DNA of 64,000 bases from an uncultured Corynebacterium sp. Lineage in GTDB: Bacteria; Actinomycetota; Actinomycetes; Mycobacteriales; Mycobacteriaceae. The notes beneath the pieces are model-generated. The model worked only from the letters and a program-made list of their open reading frames with translations, did not search any database and was not told the DNA's origin. Both the position numbers and the translations under genes were made by a program. The stretch's first letter is position 1; every line of letters begins with the position of its first letter. Below are positions 43,443 through 53,468 of the stretch, in pieces. The stretch covers positions 156,317 through 220,316 of the forward strand of contig CALUCD010000003.1 in the NCBI GenBank assembly GCA_943914465.1, given 5' to 3'.

Positions 43443-44780
43443 TTGATTTGGGGGTTTACCTTGGTTGCCACATCGGCGCACCATATTGTTCGGGTCACTG
43501 TGCGTGTCAACGCCGCCGCCGTCCACCGCGACATCGATGTCACACTGCCAACTTCATCCACGTTGGCAGAAATTCTGCCCGAAATTGCACAGTTAATTGA
43601 GCTTCCGGAAATCGATCGCCCCTGGTCAGCATCGACCGTTGTTGGCGCGCCACTGGACATGCACACGCCGTTGCACAAGCTCTCGCTTTTTGACGGATCG
43701 GTGATCACCCTTTCCCCCGAAGAGCCACCCGAACCGCCAGTGGTGCGCGATGCCGCAGAATCGCTCAGCGCCACTGCCCGGGGTGTGCACGACCCCCGAG
43801 GCTTAGATGTTGCAGCCTCGATCGCCGGTATGGTGGGGATCTGCTTTCTTACCTCGGTATTCGTCCCGTGGAGCGCCGCGCTGTTGATTGGTGCGCTCGT
43901 GCTTGCAGCGGTGGCCATAGCTGCAAAGTCGCTATGGGCATTCTGGCTGGTCCCGCCAGCTGCTGCCGCAGCAGCCTTCGCGTGGGTTGCAGGCCCACGC
44001 GACCAGTGGGCCTCGGCAACAGATCCCGCCCTTGGTGTTTTGGCGGGAGCCGCCACTGCTGCGGTGGCGATCACCGCAGGCTTAGCGTTTCGACTTGCCG
44101 GGCGTACGGCAGGTGCCTTCCACCTCACGTGCAACGCTCTCGCGGCTCTCGGGGCACTGGGCGCGTGGTTGCCCGCACCGCTTGCACCCGCAGCGCTGGT
44201 GGTACTGGCCGGTGTGCTGGCCGTCATGGCCACCCCGGGGGTAGCCACCCGCGCCGCCGGTCTGCAAATCCCCCGAGTGCCCACTGCCGGCGAGGAGTTC
44301 GCCGGCTCCGATGGCTACCAACCCGATGTTGACGCGCGCAGTGCCGCAGCAGTCAAGATCGCAGATGCCATGGCAGCAGCCGTGGCAGTATGCACCATCC
44401 CAGCACTCGGATTTGCGGCGTGGCACGGCGGCGAGTGGGTGGGGGCTTTCTCGCTCGCCACCGCAGGTGCGTTGGTTCTGCACGCTTCCCGCCATCACTA
44501 TCCCGCTGCTCGGATTGCGTTGACGCTGACTGCGTTAGCCGCACTCATCGGCAGCGCAGTCGCCATCGCCCGCACTCCCAACGTCCACCCAGCACTCGTT
44601 GCGCTCTGCTTGCTGATCATGGTCGGCGCTAGCTGTGCGATGCTCTGGGCACGCCGAATCCCCGAACTCGAACCGACCACAGTGGTCTGGTTCGAGCGGG
44701 CCGAGGCAGCGGCGATCATCGCCGTTATCCCGCTTGCCGTGTACTTGACCGGCCTTTTCTCACTGATCAGGGCGTTGTAG
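43443..44780 (+). CDS. eccD: ESX-4 integral membrane protein EccD
   Basis: About 445 residues. An N-terminal ubiquitin-like domain (HHIVRVTVRVNAAAVHRDIDVTLPTSSTLAEILPEIAQL...TPLHKLSLFDGSVITL) precedes eleven or so membrane spans, as in EccD proteins, which line the ESX membrane complex. The exact start is uncertain: TTG at 43443 or TTG at 43461 (GGGGG six bases upstream). Divergent from eccC and followed after one base by mycP. Confidence 0.92.
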   Translation: MIWGFTLVATSAHHIVRVTVRVNAAAVHRDIDVTLPTSSTLAEILPEIAQLIELPEIDRPWSASTVVGAPLDMHTPLHKLSLFDGSVITLSPEEPPEPPVVRDAAESLSATARGVHDPRGLDVAASIAGMVGICFLTSVFVPWSAALLIGALVLAAVAIAAKSLWAFWLVPPAAAAAAFAWVAGPRDQWASATDPALGVLAGAATAAVAITAGLAFRLAGRTAGAFHLTCNALAALGALGAWLPAPLAPAALVVLAGVLAVMATPGVATRAAGLQIPRVPTAGEEFAGSDGYQPDVDARSAAAVKIADAMAAAVAVCTIPALGFAAWHGGEWVGAFSLATAGALVLHASRHHYPAARIALTLTALAALIGSAVAIARTPNVHPALVALCLLIMVGASCAMLWARRIPELEPTTVVWFERAEAAAIIAVIPLAVYLTGLFSLIRAL

Positions 44781-44781
44781 A

Positions 44782-46143
44782 ATGGCATCTCGTTCACGGC
44801 ACACCTCGACTCGCTGGATCGCCATCATCGCCGCAGCAGGAACCGTGATGCTGCCACACGCGGTGGCACAAGACGACCCTGTTGCTCCTCCAGCGGTAGA
44901 ACCGCCACCGGAAGCACCACCTGCTGATCAGCCGCCTCCGCCACATCCGCCGGAGGAACCTCCGGCGGACCACCCGCCAGCGGCCGATCCCCCTGGAGGG
45001 GAACCCCCTGTAGAAGAGCAGCCCGAGCCCGCGCCTCCACCACGCGATACCTCGGAATGCGCCGCACCGGCCCACATCGAACCCGACGCCTCGGACGAGG
45101 TCGAGCAGACGAAACACGAATTGCGCAACCTCGCCACAGGAGCTGGCGTGCGAGTCGCGGTCATTGACACCGGCGTTGCGCACCACCCGGAGCTTGACCA
45201 GCTCATACCGGGACGTGACTTTGTCGACCCTGACACACCGGAGCCGTTTTTTGACTGTGACAGCCACGGCACTGTTGTCGCCGGGATCATCGGGGGCACC
45301 ACACGGGGAATCGCACCTGATGCCGAAATCCTCGCCATTCGCCAGACGACAGCCCACTACCGCGGCAGGCCCCAAGAGAGCGTCGATGTAGGGTCACTGC
45401 AAACTTTGGCAGACGCAATCCACCATGCCCTCGACGAACGCGCCCGGGTCATCAACATCTCCGTCGTCTCGTGCATCGCGCCCGACGTTGCCGGCCGCGT
45501 CGATCTCGGAGTAGTCGACGGCGCACTTGCGCGCGCGGAGGCTGAAGGCGCCGTCGTCATCGCCGCTGCCGGAAACGCCACCGACTCGTGCGAAGAGGGG
45601 TACACCGTCATCCCCGCCCACTCCCCGACCGTGATCGCTGTTGGTGCGCGAGAAGACGCGTACACAGTCGCGAGCTACTCCATCCCATCTCCCGACACAC
45701 ACGTCTCCGCACCGGGTTTTGTGCCGGCTGCGCTTGCTTCTGACGGCTCCGGATGGGCAGGTGGCACCCTCGACCGGCGCGACGAAGGTGACACTGCAGT
45801 AGTCCCATACGTGGGCACAAGCTTCGCGGCTCCGGTGGTGAGCGGGTCAGTGGCATTGCTCAAACAACGCTATCCCCACTTCACACCGGGCCAGATCCGA
45901 GACCTTGTGTATGCGTCTGCCCAGCCGAACGGCGGTGCCATCGAGCCACTCGAGCTGGTCAGCCAGCTACTCCCCGACCCCGTCGATGAGCGTGAGCCTC
46001 TCGTCGTTGAAACGGCAGAGCGGCAGACCTCGCGGGCAACCGAGCGGTGGTGGGCCGCTGTCGCCCTAGCCCTCGCCGCCTTAGGGTGCGTCGCCGCCGC
46101 CCGGGGCGCTGCAGCGCGGTTTCGCCCGCAGGCGCACAGCTGA
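44782..46143 (+). CDS. mycP: Mycosin MycP, ESX-4 subtilisin-like protease
   Basis: 453 residues. A signal peptide (to about residue 29, ending AVAQ) is followed by a Pro/Glu-rich stretch at residues 31-87, then a subtilase domain with D129 (VAVIDTGVA), H162 (DSHGTVVAG), oxyanion N265 and S347 (GTSFAAPVV), and a C-terminal membrane span (WWAAVALALAALGCVAAARG). All catalytic residues are present. Mycosins stabilise the ESX membrane complex and can cleave substrates. It starts one base after the eccD stop. Confidence 0.95.
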   Translation: MASRSRHTSTRWIAIIAAAGTVMLPHAVAQDDPVAPPAVEPPPEAPPADQPPPPHPPEEPPADHPPAADPPGGEPPVEEQPEPAPPPRDTSECAAPAHIEPDASDEVEQTKHELRNLATGAGVRVAVIDTGVAHHPELDQLIPGRDFVDPDTPEPFFDCDSHGTVVAGIIGGTTRGIAPDAEILAIRQTTAHYRGRPQESVDVGSLQTLADAIHHALDERARVINISVVSCIAPDVAGRVDLGVVDGALARAEAEGAVVIAAAGNATDSCEEGYTVIPAHSPTVIAVGAREDAYTVASYSIPSPDTHVSAPGFVPAALASDGSGWAGGTLDRRDEGDTAVVPYVGTSFAAPVVSGSVALLKQRYPHFTPGQIRDLVYASAQPNGGAIEPLELVSQLLPDPVDEREPLVVETAERQTSRATERWWAAVALALAALGCVAAARGAAARFRPQAHS

Positions 46144-46170
46144 CGTAGCCGCCCTAACTACTCTTGTTGC

Positions 46171-47457
46171 TTAATACGTAGCTGTCAGGGCTCGCTCACG
46201 TTCAAGAGGTTCGCCTTCCGGCAGCAAGGAGATGATCTCCCACCGCACCGGTACGGTGCGGTTCACCCCAATGATCTCAAGTGTTTGCGCATCGGGCACC
46301 GGGTTGCGGAGACCGTTGCCTGCGACAACCTGGTACCCGTGTCCTGTATCAACAGCCACTGATCCTGCTGTGAGGCCTGCGAAGTGCGTCGCCACTGAAT
46401 CGCCGGACAGCTCAACTGAGCCCGCGGTCGCATCTGCCGGAGCCAGCGTCGCACCACCGCCAGCTGCATCCGCGCACACGGCGAATTCGCTCGGATTCAC
46501 CCACTTCGGGGCGATATCCGGCAGGTTCGGCCCGTCGGCTGGGTCCGCGTCGGCGTACTGGGCCAGCTCAGCGCGGCCAATATCGCGCGCAGGTGCGCCG
46601 GAATCAAGCAGGATTTGCGCCTCTACCGCCGACACCGCAAGAACGGTATCAGCGTCGGTGCGCACCCACACCCCGTCATCCCCATCATTGGTGCGCAACA
46701 CCTCAGGAAGAGGCGACGGCATGCCGTACGGTGGCAGCTCTTTCACCGCAGCGACCAATTGGGCCGGGGGTTTCCAGCGCGGAGTTGAGCTGTCAATGCC
46801 GATCGCGCGCCGGATGATTCGACCCTCCGGGGTGGTCGGCGGAGGAAGCTTCGCGCGCCCGTGTGCATCAATCACCCACTCACTCTCGTTCGCGTCTGCT
46901 AATACTGCTTCACCAACAGGCAACGGCGTTGGGGCGTTGCCGGCACGAACGATCGTCGTTCCCTCCGTCGCACACACCGACCATGGATCATCACCATTCG
47001 AGGCAGTCGTGCCGGCGGCTCCGGCTGCCGCAACATCGGGCGCGAACATGGAAGGCGCATTGACAATACCCACCGGGACCCCCATGGACATCGATGCCAA
47101 GTGCTCATCACCGACGCGAACCGGCTCAGCCGAGCTGCCCGTAATCAACCGGGCTGAGGTCAAATTGGTCACAGGGTGTACTGCATCACCAACACGCACA
47201 TACAATGTGCCGTCACTAGCACGCAGAATAGGAGCATCACCAGGATCCGGGTTTGGTCGCATCCACGCGAATAACCCCATGATTCCCGAGATCATCAGCA
47301 CTGCGACGATCCCGAAGATCATCGCTCTACGGCGAGATCCCAGCGGGTCATGAATCATCCGCACGTCACCGAAAATGAGGCCATGCTCGACCCGCCGACG
47401 CATGAACCTATGTCCTGAAACCTGAGTTTTCGTTGTTGGCAGCAGACGTTTTGCCAT
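46171..47457 (-). CDS. eccB: ESX-4 membrane protein EccB
   Basis: 428 residues with GAGGGG upstream of the ATG. The N-terminus KRLLPTTKTQVSGHRFMRRRVEHGLIFGDVRMIHDPLG and a single membrane span (RAMIFGIVAVLMISGIMGLFAWM) are typical, followed by the periplasmic repeat domain with FSxxV-type turns, LRASDGTLYVRVGDAVHPVTNLTSARLI, and two Cys (SVCATEGT, FAVCADAAG). EccB is a core subunit of the complex, facing outward. It converges with mycP and lies downstream of the DUF6541-like gene. Confidence 0.95.
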   Translation of the reverse strand: MAKRLLPTTKTQVSGHRFMRRRVEHGLIFGDVRMIHDPLGSRRRAMIFGIVAVLMISGIMGLFAWMRPNPDPGDAPILRASDGTLYVRVGDAVHPVTNLTSARLITGSSAEPVRVGDEHLASMSMGVPVGIVNAPSMFAPDVAAAGAAGTTASNGDDPWSVCATEGTTIVRAGNAPTPLPVGEAVLADANESEWVIDAHGRAKLPPPTTPEGRIIRRAIGIDSSTPRWKPPAQLVAAVKELPPYGMPSPLPEVLRTNDGDDGVWVRTDADTVLAVSAVEAQILLDSGAPARDIGRAELAQYADADPADGPNLPDIAPKWVNPSEFAVCADAAGGGATLAPADATAGSVELSGDSVATHFAGLTAGSVAVDTGHGYQVVAGNGLRNPVPDAQTLEIIGVNRTVPVRWEIISLLPEGEPLERERALTATY

Positions 47458-47522
47458 GCAACCCCTCCCCCTTTAAAACACGGTTCCGGCTCCCCCCGAG
47501 CCAGACTTTCTTAGCGTAGCAA

Positions 47523-49991
47523 CTACTCCCCAACCGCAGCGCCGGAGGCGGTTGTGACAGGCGCAGCAGTGGGGTCGTTTGCCGAGATGGTCGCGGTTGC
47601 GCTCGGTGTTGGTACGGCTGCTGGAGGCGCGCTGCTCGCCGGCGCCGCTGCGGACGTCGCGGGCGACACCGGGGCTGCTGAGGCCACCGGGGCTGCCGAC
47701 GCAGGCTGGGGGCGTGTAGATGGGGCGATTCCCGCAATTGGCGGCGGAGTCGGTGACGCCCCGGCGGTCGGTGTCGCCGCAGACGTGGGCGCTGGTCGTG
47801 TCGTAGTCGCTGATACTGCTCCAGTCGGAGCCTCCGGCACCTCGGGGTTGTTCGGCGGGGCGGTTGATGAGCCGAAGGCAAACAGCTCATCAGAGTCGTG
47901 CTCAAGCGCATCTGATTGCATGCGGCTGATCTCATTCACGGTGAAGGCATCGTTGACAGCGAAAACGACAATGTCGCCTTTGCGGTACACGGGTGTTACG
48001 CCTTTGGTCACCCACAGGCCACGATGCAGCTGCAGCTGGGTGCGTTGGTATGCCCAGAACGGCGCGCCACTGAGCAGATAGAACTTCACGTTTAGATTGC
48101 TGACTGCCTCGTCGGCGACGTTCTTAGCGTTCGGTTGACCGCGCAGGCCTTCCCCGATCGCATCGGCGTGCCAGAATGCGATATCAGTGTTTGACCCGCG
48201 CCCACCCGTCGGCCACTGGTAGTGGCGTGAGATGGTAGGAACTCCTTTGAGAGCATAAATCCATGAGTGCCCGTCCGATGGATCGCCCAGCGTGTATCCC
48301 TCGTACGCGGCTGGCTGGGAAGCAAGCCAAGCAAACGCCGCCAAGTCGTCATTGCTGACCATTCGTTGGTTGTCGCGCGAGGAAACATACGCCTCTTCTG
48401 CCCCATCGAGGGTCTCGGCCCGAATCGCCGGTGCTGCGATACCACCCACCACAAGGGCGGCGACCGCGGCGGCGACGGCGGTAGCTCGCAGCCACACCGG
48501 GCTTGCCTTTCGGGCCGCAACTGGAGCCAACGTAGCGAGGCGGATCATTGCGGCCACGCCGATAGCAGCTGCGGCAACCACACTCATCGCCACCGGCATG
48601 ATCAGACGGTGCGCAGTGTTGTAGTGCAAATTACCCAACACCGCGAACATGTCTCCGAATACGTTGTCGAACGGTTGGAGAACATTGACGCACACCGCCA
48701 AACTGATGAGGTAGAACAGCACCGGCCACACCTGGCGGCGCCACACCAACATCACCAACGCACCGAAGCCCGCCAACCAGAGTGGGACCACCGGATCAAA
48801 CGAGGGGAAGAACTCCCCCACGTGACGCGTCTGCATCATGAACGCGGTCTCCCAACCGTTGTACATAGACGCGTCTTCCACAGCCTCCCAGGCGGTGACT
48901 TCCTCCGCCTGCGTTGAGCCAGCGAACACTTGGGGAAGAAACACCAGCGACGCACCAATTGCGGGGCCCGCCATCCACACCGTGTCGGACAGGCGGCTGC
49001 GTTCCGGCACTACCAATGTGGATGTCAACCAACTCAACACCACTGCAAGAACCACCACCGTCACAGCAGACGGGTGCACATTGACTACGCCGAGAAACCC
49101 AATCGCGGCTGGCAGTGCGCTCGCCCGTGCACCGGGCACATTGAGGAACTGCCAGATGGAGATACCGGTGAGGCCGATGGCGAACATGTAGGGCCACATG
49201 CCCACATAGTCAGGTATCCAGAGGATCTGCGGCGCCGCGTACACTGCGATAGCGGCGAGGCCAGCGCCGATCTGCGCAGTCATGCCGCGCGAACGCAAGA
49301 ATGCGAAAACAAGGCACGCAAGCGTGATAGGGAAGGCCAAACCCGTTAATACCGCGCTCGCGATGTTCAGCGCCGGGATGGCCTCGAGGCCTGCTGCTCG
49401 CGCGAACAGCGCGATGCCGGCATGGAAGGCTGACGGGTAGAGCAGGTCTGCGTGGGTTTCGATATTTTGCAACTCACCCATGCGGGTCGGAGACGCAACA
49501 CCCGTTTCCATGATGAATCGCACGGCGTTGGCGTGCCACTGCACGTCCCAGCCCTGCACAATGTTGTACGTGCCGTTCGGAGTCCGAGTGAGCCAGTTAA
49601 GCCGATCAGCGACGCACAACCACGCGCCCACAATGATTCCGATACCGGGCAGTACCCACGTCGGGTCAAGGACACTGCGCGCCCGAGCGTCACCCGGAAA
49701 CAGGGCGCGCCGCCACGAAATCGTCCCGCCCCGCCGTGCTTTCCGCGCGAAGGCGTAGCGCCACACACCCGCGGCGAGCAGCGCAATAAGGATAGTCACG
49801 GTATAGGTGACAAGATTGAACGGTGCGGGGGTCAACCCCCACATCCACGCGCCCATCCCGATGACGCCGAACGTGACCGGCAACGCCGAAGCGAACGCTG
49901 CTGGCAGTTTCATTCCCGCTACCCAGGAGATCAGCAGGCCCGGGAAGAGGAAGAAAGCAACGGCAAACCACGCGGCAGCTGTTGTCGTCAT
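47523..49991 (-). CDS. Large polytopic membrane protein, DUF6541-like (GT-C-type candidate)
   Basis: 822 residues. About twelve to fourteen membrane spans occupy residues 1-560. A loop after the third or fourth span reads TYNIVQGWDVQWHANAVRFIMETGVASPTRMGEL, with the acidic pair expected of GT-C lipid-linked glycosyltransferases. An extracytoplasmic domain follows (YTLGDPSDGHSWIYALKGVPTIS...), and the last 130 residues are Ala/Pro/Ser/Thr-rich. This fits the actinobacterial DUF6541 family, whose sugar and acceptor are unknown. It is the first gene downstream of truA and lies 65 bases upstream of eccB. An envelope sugar-transfer role is inference. Confidence 0.78.
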   Translation of the reverse strand: MTTTAAAWFAVAFFLFPGLLISWVAGMKLPAAFASALPVTFGVIGMGAWMWGLTPAPFNLVTYTVTILIALLAAGVWRYAFARKARRGGTISWRRALFPGDARARSVLDPTWVLPGIGIIVGAWLCVADRLNWLTRTPNGTYNIVQGWDVQWHANAVRFIMETGVASPTRMGELQNIETHADLLYPSAFHAGIALFARAAGLEAIPALNIASAVLTGLAFPITLACLVFAFLRSRGMTAQIGAGLAAIAVYAAPQILWIPDYVGMWPYMFAIGLTGISIWQFLNVPGARASALPAAIGFLGVVNVHPSAVTVVVLAVVLSWLTSTLVVPERSRLSDTVWMAGPAIGASLVFLPQVFAGSTQAEEVTAWEAVEDASMYNGWETAFMMQTRHVGEFFPSFDPVVPLWLAGFGALVMLVWRRQVWPVLFYLISLAVCVNVLQPFDNVFGDMFAVLGNLHYNTAHRLIMPVAMSVVAAAAIGVAAMIRLATLAPVAARKASPVWLRATAVAAAVAALVVGGIAAPAIRAETLDGAEEAYVSSRDNQRMVSNDDLAAFAWLASQPAAYEGYTLGDPSDGHSWIYALKGVPTISRHYQWPTGGRGSNTDIAFWHADAIGEGLRGQPNAKNVADEAVSNLNVKFYLLSGAPFWAYQRTQLQLHRGLWVTKGVTPVYRKGDIVVFAVNDAFTVNEISRMQSDALEHDSDELFAFGSSTAPPNNPEVPEAPTGAVSATTTRPAPTSAATPTAGASPTPPPIAGIAPSTRPQPASAAPVASAAPVSPATSAAAPASSAPPAAVPTPSATATISANDPTAAPVTTASGAAVGE

Positions 49992-50111
49992 TGCTTCTCC
50001 AAGCTCAGTTAGTTCAGTACCGCTAGCATTCTATTCCCCCTACCCGACAGGTGGGCACAATCGGCCCAAACCAACGCGGACATTATTTCAGCGTTAGGGC
50101 AGAACGGCTGC

Positions 50112-50996
50112 TCACATGCTGCGACGCGCTCGTGTGACCTCAACCCTGTTTGCGAGATCGCGCTCCCGGGGGTAGGTGACACCCGTCAGCGTTAACCCCT
50201 TAGCTGGGGCGAGTTTCACCTGCGGATCGCGCTGGTTGTGGCTGAGGAGTCCCGCCACCCAGTCCACGTCCCGTTTGCCCTCCCCTACCGTTAGGAACGC
50301 CGCGGTCAACGCGCGCACCATGTTCCAGCAGAATGCGTCCGCCGTGATTGTGGCTTCATAGAGGTTGGGCTCGTGTGACGTCGATGCATCGCGCCACGCA
50401 AAGCGGTGCACATCCCGAATGGTGGTGGCATGGTCACGGGGTTTACAAAACGCGGCGAAGTCGTGTAACCCCTCCACGACGCGAGCCGCATCCTGCATGC
50501 GTTCGAGATCAACGGGACGCGTCCACACCGCAGTGTCTCGCGCCCGGGTGGGCAGCGCGCCAGCCGGGTCGGTGGTCACCCGGTAGGTGTAGGTGCGGGA
50601 AAGGGCTGCGAACCTGGCGTCGAAAAGCGAAGGCACTGCTTCGACGCGCGTGATGCGCACATCATCGGGGAGCAATTTCGCTAATCGACGCCCCAGTTTG
50701 CCCACCTCACCCCCCAGCGAACGCTGCGCGAGGCTCGATCGTGGAATATCGGCATGCGCGACCTGCCCGGCTGCGTGCACGCCCGCGTCGGTCCGCCCGG
50801 CGACGGTGAGGCGCACGGGGACGCGAAGCACAAGCGTCATCGCGTCCTCGATCACCGCCTGAACGGTGCGTACCCCACCGGCTTGTCGCGCCCAGCCATG
50901 AAAGTCCGTGCCGTCATAGGCGATATCGAGACGGAGGCGAAGCAGCTCGTCACTCGGGAGGGCATGCGACGAAGAACCGGGCGCCAAGTCCGACAC
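50112..50996 (-). CDS. truA: tRNA pseudouridine synthase A
   Basis: 294 residues from GTG 50996; no strong Shine-Dalgarno is visible. Catalytic Asp lies in VAGRTDAGVHAAGQV; other family motifs are LDIAYDGTDFHGWARQ, YTYRV and FCWNMVRALTAAFLTVGEGKRD. Makes pseudouridine at positions 38-40 of tRNA anticodon arms. It lies 60 bases after rplQ, the usual end of the alpha operon. Confidence 0.96.
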   Translation of the reverse strand: MSDLAPGSSSHALPSDELLRLRLDIAYDGTDFHGWARQAGGVRTVQAVIEDAMTLVLRVPVRLTVAGRTDAGVHAAGQVAHADIPRSSLAQRSLGGEVGKLGRRLAKLLPDDVRITRVEAVPSLFDARFAALSRTYTYRVTTDPAGALPTRARDTAVWTRPVDLERMQDAARVVEGLHDFAAFCKPRDHATTIRDVHRFAWRDASTSHEPNLYEATITADAFCWNMVRALTAAFLTVGEGKRDVDWVAGLLSHNQRDPQVKLAPAKGLTLTGVTYPRERDLANRVEVTRARRSM

Positions 50997-51056
50997 TGCT
51001 GTTGCGTTGTCCCTGGATGAGGGTTTCGCAGTGTCGATTTTGGCACCCGGTTCGCG

Positions 51057-51659
51057 CTAGTTTTTGTCCTGCTCAGCCTCGTCGGCCTCGACGGGCTCGA
51101 CAACCTCGGCTTCTGCAGCCTCAGCGTCAGCTGCCTCCGCCGGCTTAGCTGCGGCTGCGTCGGTTTGGACGGCCTGGACCTCTTCGGCTTGAGCCTCCTC
51201 AGCCGTGTCAGCCTCATCAGCTTTCGCTTCGGCCACCTTCGCTTCCTGTGCTTTGCGGGACGCGGCCGCGCGAGCGGTGCGGGTCGCCTCTGACGACACA
51301 GTCTCCTCGGTCACCAGGGAAATCTGGACCATTGGTGCGTTGTCACCAGTGCGGTTTTCTAGCTTGATGGTGCGGGTGTAGCCACCATCGCGATTGGCAA
51401 ACACCGGAGCAAGCTCGTTAAAGAGGTGGGAAACAACCTCTTTGTTTGGAAGCTCCGCGGCAACTGCGCGGCGGTCCGCCAGCGTGCCCTTCTTCGCTTT
51501 CGTGATCAACTTTTCGGCGTAAGGCCGAAGCATTTTCGCTTTCGCTTCGGTGGTCTTGATTGCACCGTGCTCAAAGAGCGACTGGGCCAGATTGGACAGA
51601 ATGTGCTTCTGGTGGCCCGAGGACCCTCCGAGACGGGCACCCTTCTTAGGGGTAGGCAT
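51057..51659 (-). CDS. rplQ: 50S ribosomal protein L17 with acidic C-terminal extension
   Basis: 200 residues. The first 120 are ordinary L17 (PTPKKGARLGGSSGHQKHILSNLAQSLFEHGAIKTTEAKAKMLRPYAEKLITKAKKG). The last 80 are an Ala/Glu/Val-rich tail absent from most bacteria but usual in actinobacteria. It follows rpoA by 52 bases. Confidence 0.97.
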   Translation of the reverse strand: MPTPKKGARLGGSSGHQKHILSNLAQSLFEHGAIKTTEAKAKMLRPYAEKLITKAKKGTLADRRAVAAELPNKEVVSHLFNELAPVFANRDGGYTRTIKLENRTGDNAPMVQISLVTEETVSSEATRTARAAASRKAQEAKVAEAKADEADTAEEAQAEEVQAVQTDAAAAKPAEAADAEAAEAEVVEPVEADEAEQDKN

Positions 51660-51711
51660 GTTCGTACTCCTCGTATGCGGTTAGTGAGCTGCGGGAAAGT
51701 GAGCGCGAGCT

Positions 51712-52725
51712 CTACTCAGTGTCATCCGCGGCGGTGTCAACGTAGTCGCCGGTCTCTGCGTCGTACCCCTCGATTTGCGTGGGGTCGAAATCGTCCGGCG
51801 CATCCTTCAGCGTCAATCCCAAGTTAGCCAGCTTGATCTTGACCTCATTGATCGACTTCTGGCCGAAGTTGCGGATGTCCAACAGGTCGGACTCGGTGTA
51901 CTCAGCGAGCTCACCGACGGTGCTGATCTCTTGGCGCTTCAGGCAGTTGTACGAGCGCACAGAGAAGTTCAAATCCTCAATCGGCAAGTTGTAGGCCGCA
52001 ATGTACTCCGTCTCCTGCGGCGACGGGCCGATCTCAATGCCCTCAGCGAGGGTGTTGAGTTCGCGCGCCAGGCCGAACAGCTCAACCAATGTCGAGCCGG
52101 CAGAGGCAAGCGCATCACGCGCTGTCATGGAGTTTTTGGTCTCTACATCGATGATGAGCTTGTCAAAGTCGGTGCGCTGCTCAACACGAGTCGCCTCAAC
52201 TTTGTATGCCACGCGAGTGACGGGTGAGTAAATCTGGTCAACCGGGATACGGCCGACTTCCCCGCCAGAGTTAGGCATTGCCGGGACGTAGCCACGGCCC
52301 CGCTCAACAACAAGCTCCATCTCAAGGCGCGCCTGCTCATTCAGCGACGCGATGTGCAAGTCCGGGTTGTGGATTTCCACCCCAGCCGGCGGCTCAATAC
52401 TGCCGGCAGTGACATTGCCCGGCCCCTCTACAGACAGATACATGACAACCGGCTCATCTGAGTCGGAGGAAAGCACCAAGTCCTTCACGTTGAGCACAAT
52501 CTCGGAAACATTTTCTTTGATCCCGTTGATTGTGGTGAACTCATGGAGCACGCCGTCAATCTTGATCGACGTCACCGCTGCGCCCGGGATGGACGACAGC
52601 AGCGTGCGACGCAGCGAGTTACCCAAGGTGTACCCGAAGCCAGGCTCCAGCGGCTCGATGATGAACTTGGAGCGGTTGGTGTCGATGTATTCCTCGGTCA
52701 GCTGGGGGCGCTGAGAGATGAGCAT
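51712..52725 (-). CDS. rpoA: RNA polymerase alpha subunit
   Basis: 337 residues from ATG 52725, with AAGGAG upstream; the frame runs to 52794 without support. The N-terminal assembly domain has SKFIIEPLEPGFGYTLGNSLRRTLLSSIPGAAVTSIKIDGVLHEF. The C-terminal domain has IEDLNFSVRSYNCLKRQEISTVGELAEYTESDLLDIRNFGQKSINEVKIKL, which binds DNA and activators. An acidic tail follows. Confidence 0.98.
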   Translation of the reverse strand: MLISQRPQLTEEYIDTNRSKFIIEPLEPGFGYTLGNSLRRTLLSSIPGAAVTSIKIDGVLHEFTTINGIKENVSEIVLNVKDLVLSSDSDEPVVMYLSVEGPGNVTAGSIEPPAGVEIHNPDLHIASLNEQARLEMELVVERGRGYVPAMPNSGGEVGRIPVDQIYSPVTRVAYKVEATRVEQRTDFDKLIIDVETKNSMTARDALASAGSTLVELFGLARELNTLAEGIEIGPSPQETEYIAAYNLPIEDLNFSVRSYNCLKRQEISTVGELAEYTESDLLDIRNFGQKSINEVKIKLANLGLTLKDAPDDFDPTQIEGYDAETGDYVDTAADDTE

Positions 52726-52836
52726 GAACTTCTCCTTTGCACGGCAACCACTATTTGATGCCGGTAGGTGATGGAAGACTACGCAAGTGTGCACCTGCGC
52801 GGGTGAAGCAAACGCGACAGTGTGTCGGGTTACTTC

Positions 52837-53442
52837 TTACTTCGAGTAAAGCTCGACGATGAGCTGCTCTTGCAGCGGAACGTCGATCTGCGCGCGCTCG
52901 GGCAACTGGTGCACGAGGATACGCAGGGTGTCAGGAACAACCTGGAGCCATGCGGGAACCACAGCATCCATCAAGTTGTCCTGGGCCTCTTCAAACCACA
53001 CCATCGAGCGGGACTTCTCCCGAACGTCAATGATGTCGTGCTGAGTGACCTTGAATGACGGAACATCGGTCGGCTTTCCGTTGACCACAAAGTGGCCGTG
53101 CGAGACCAGCTGGCGGGCCTGGCGGCGGGTGCGTGCCAGACCAGCGCGGTAGACGACGTTGTCCAGGCGTGATTCAAGCAGGACAAGCAGGTTGTCACCG
53201 GTTTTACCGGGAAGGCGGTTGGCCTCCTCGTAGTAGCGGCGGAACTGCTTTTCCATCACGCCGTAGGTGAAGCGAGCTTTCTGCTTCTCCTGCAGCTGCA
53301 GTAGGTACTCGGACTCTTTGATGCGAGCGCGCCCCGCCTGCCCCGGAGGGTAGGGACGGCGCTCAAAGGACATGTCGCCGCCAACAAGGTCGACGCGAAG
53401 GCGACGGGACTTACGGGTAGCAGGGCCAGTGTAACGAGCCAT
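52837..53442 (-). CDS. rpsD: 30S ribosomal protein S4
   Basis: 201 residues. The start MARYTGPATRKSRRLRVDLVGGDM has no zinc-binding cysteines, as in the C-minus form of S4. SRLDNVVYRAGLARTRRQARQLVSHGHFVVNGKP is the S4 RNA-binding domain. It lies upstream of rpoA in the alpha operon. Confidence 0.98.
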   Translation of the reverse strand: MARYTGPATRKSRRLRVDLVGGDMSFERRPYPPGQAGRARIKESEYLLQLQEKQKARFTYGVMEKQFRRYYEEANRLPGKTGDNLLVLLESRLDNVVYRAGLARTRRQARQLVSHGHFVVNGKPTDVPSFKVTQHDIIDVREKSRSMVWFEEAQDNLMDAVVPAWLQVVPDTLRILVHQLPERAQIDVPLQEQLIVELYSK

Positions 53443-53468
53443 GGTTTATTACCTCTTTCCTTTCTGCC

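Noticed and set aside
43280..44284. 334-residue open frame opposite eccD
   Set aside because: Ala/Thr/Ser-rich shadow of the eccD membrane spans; no ribosome site or family match.
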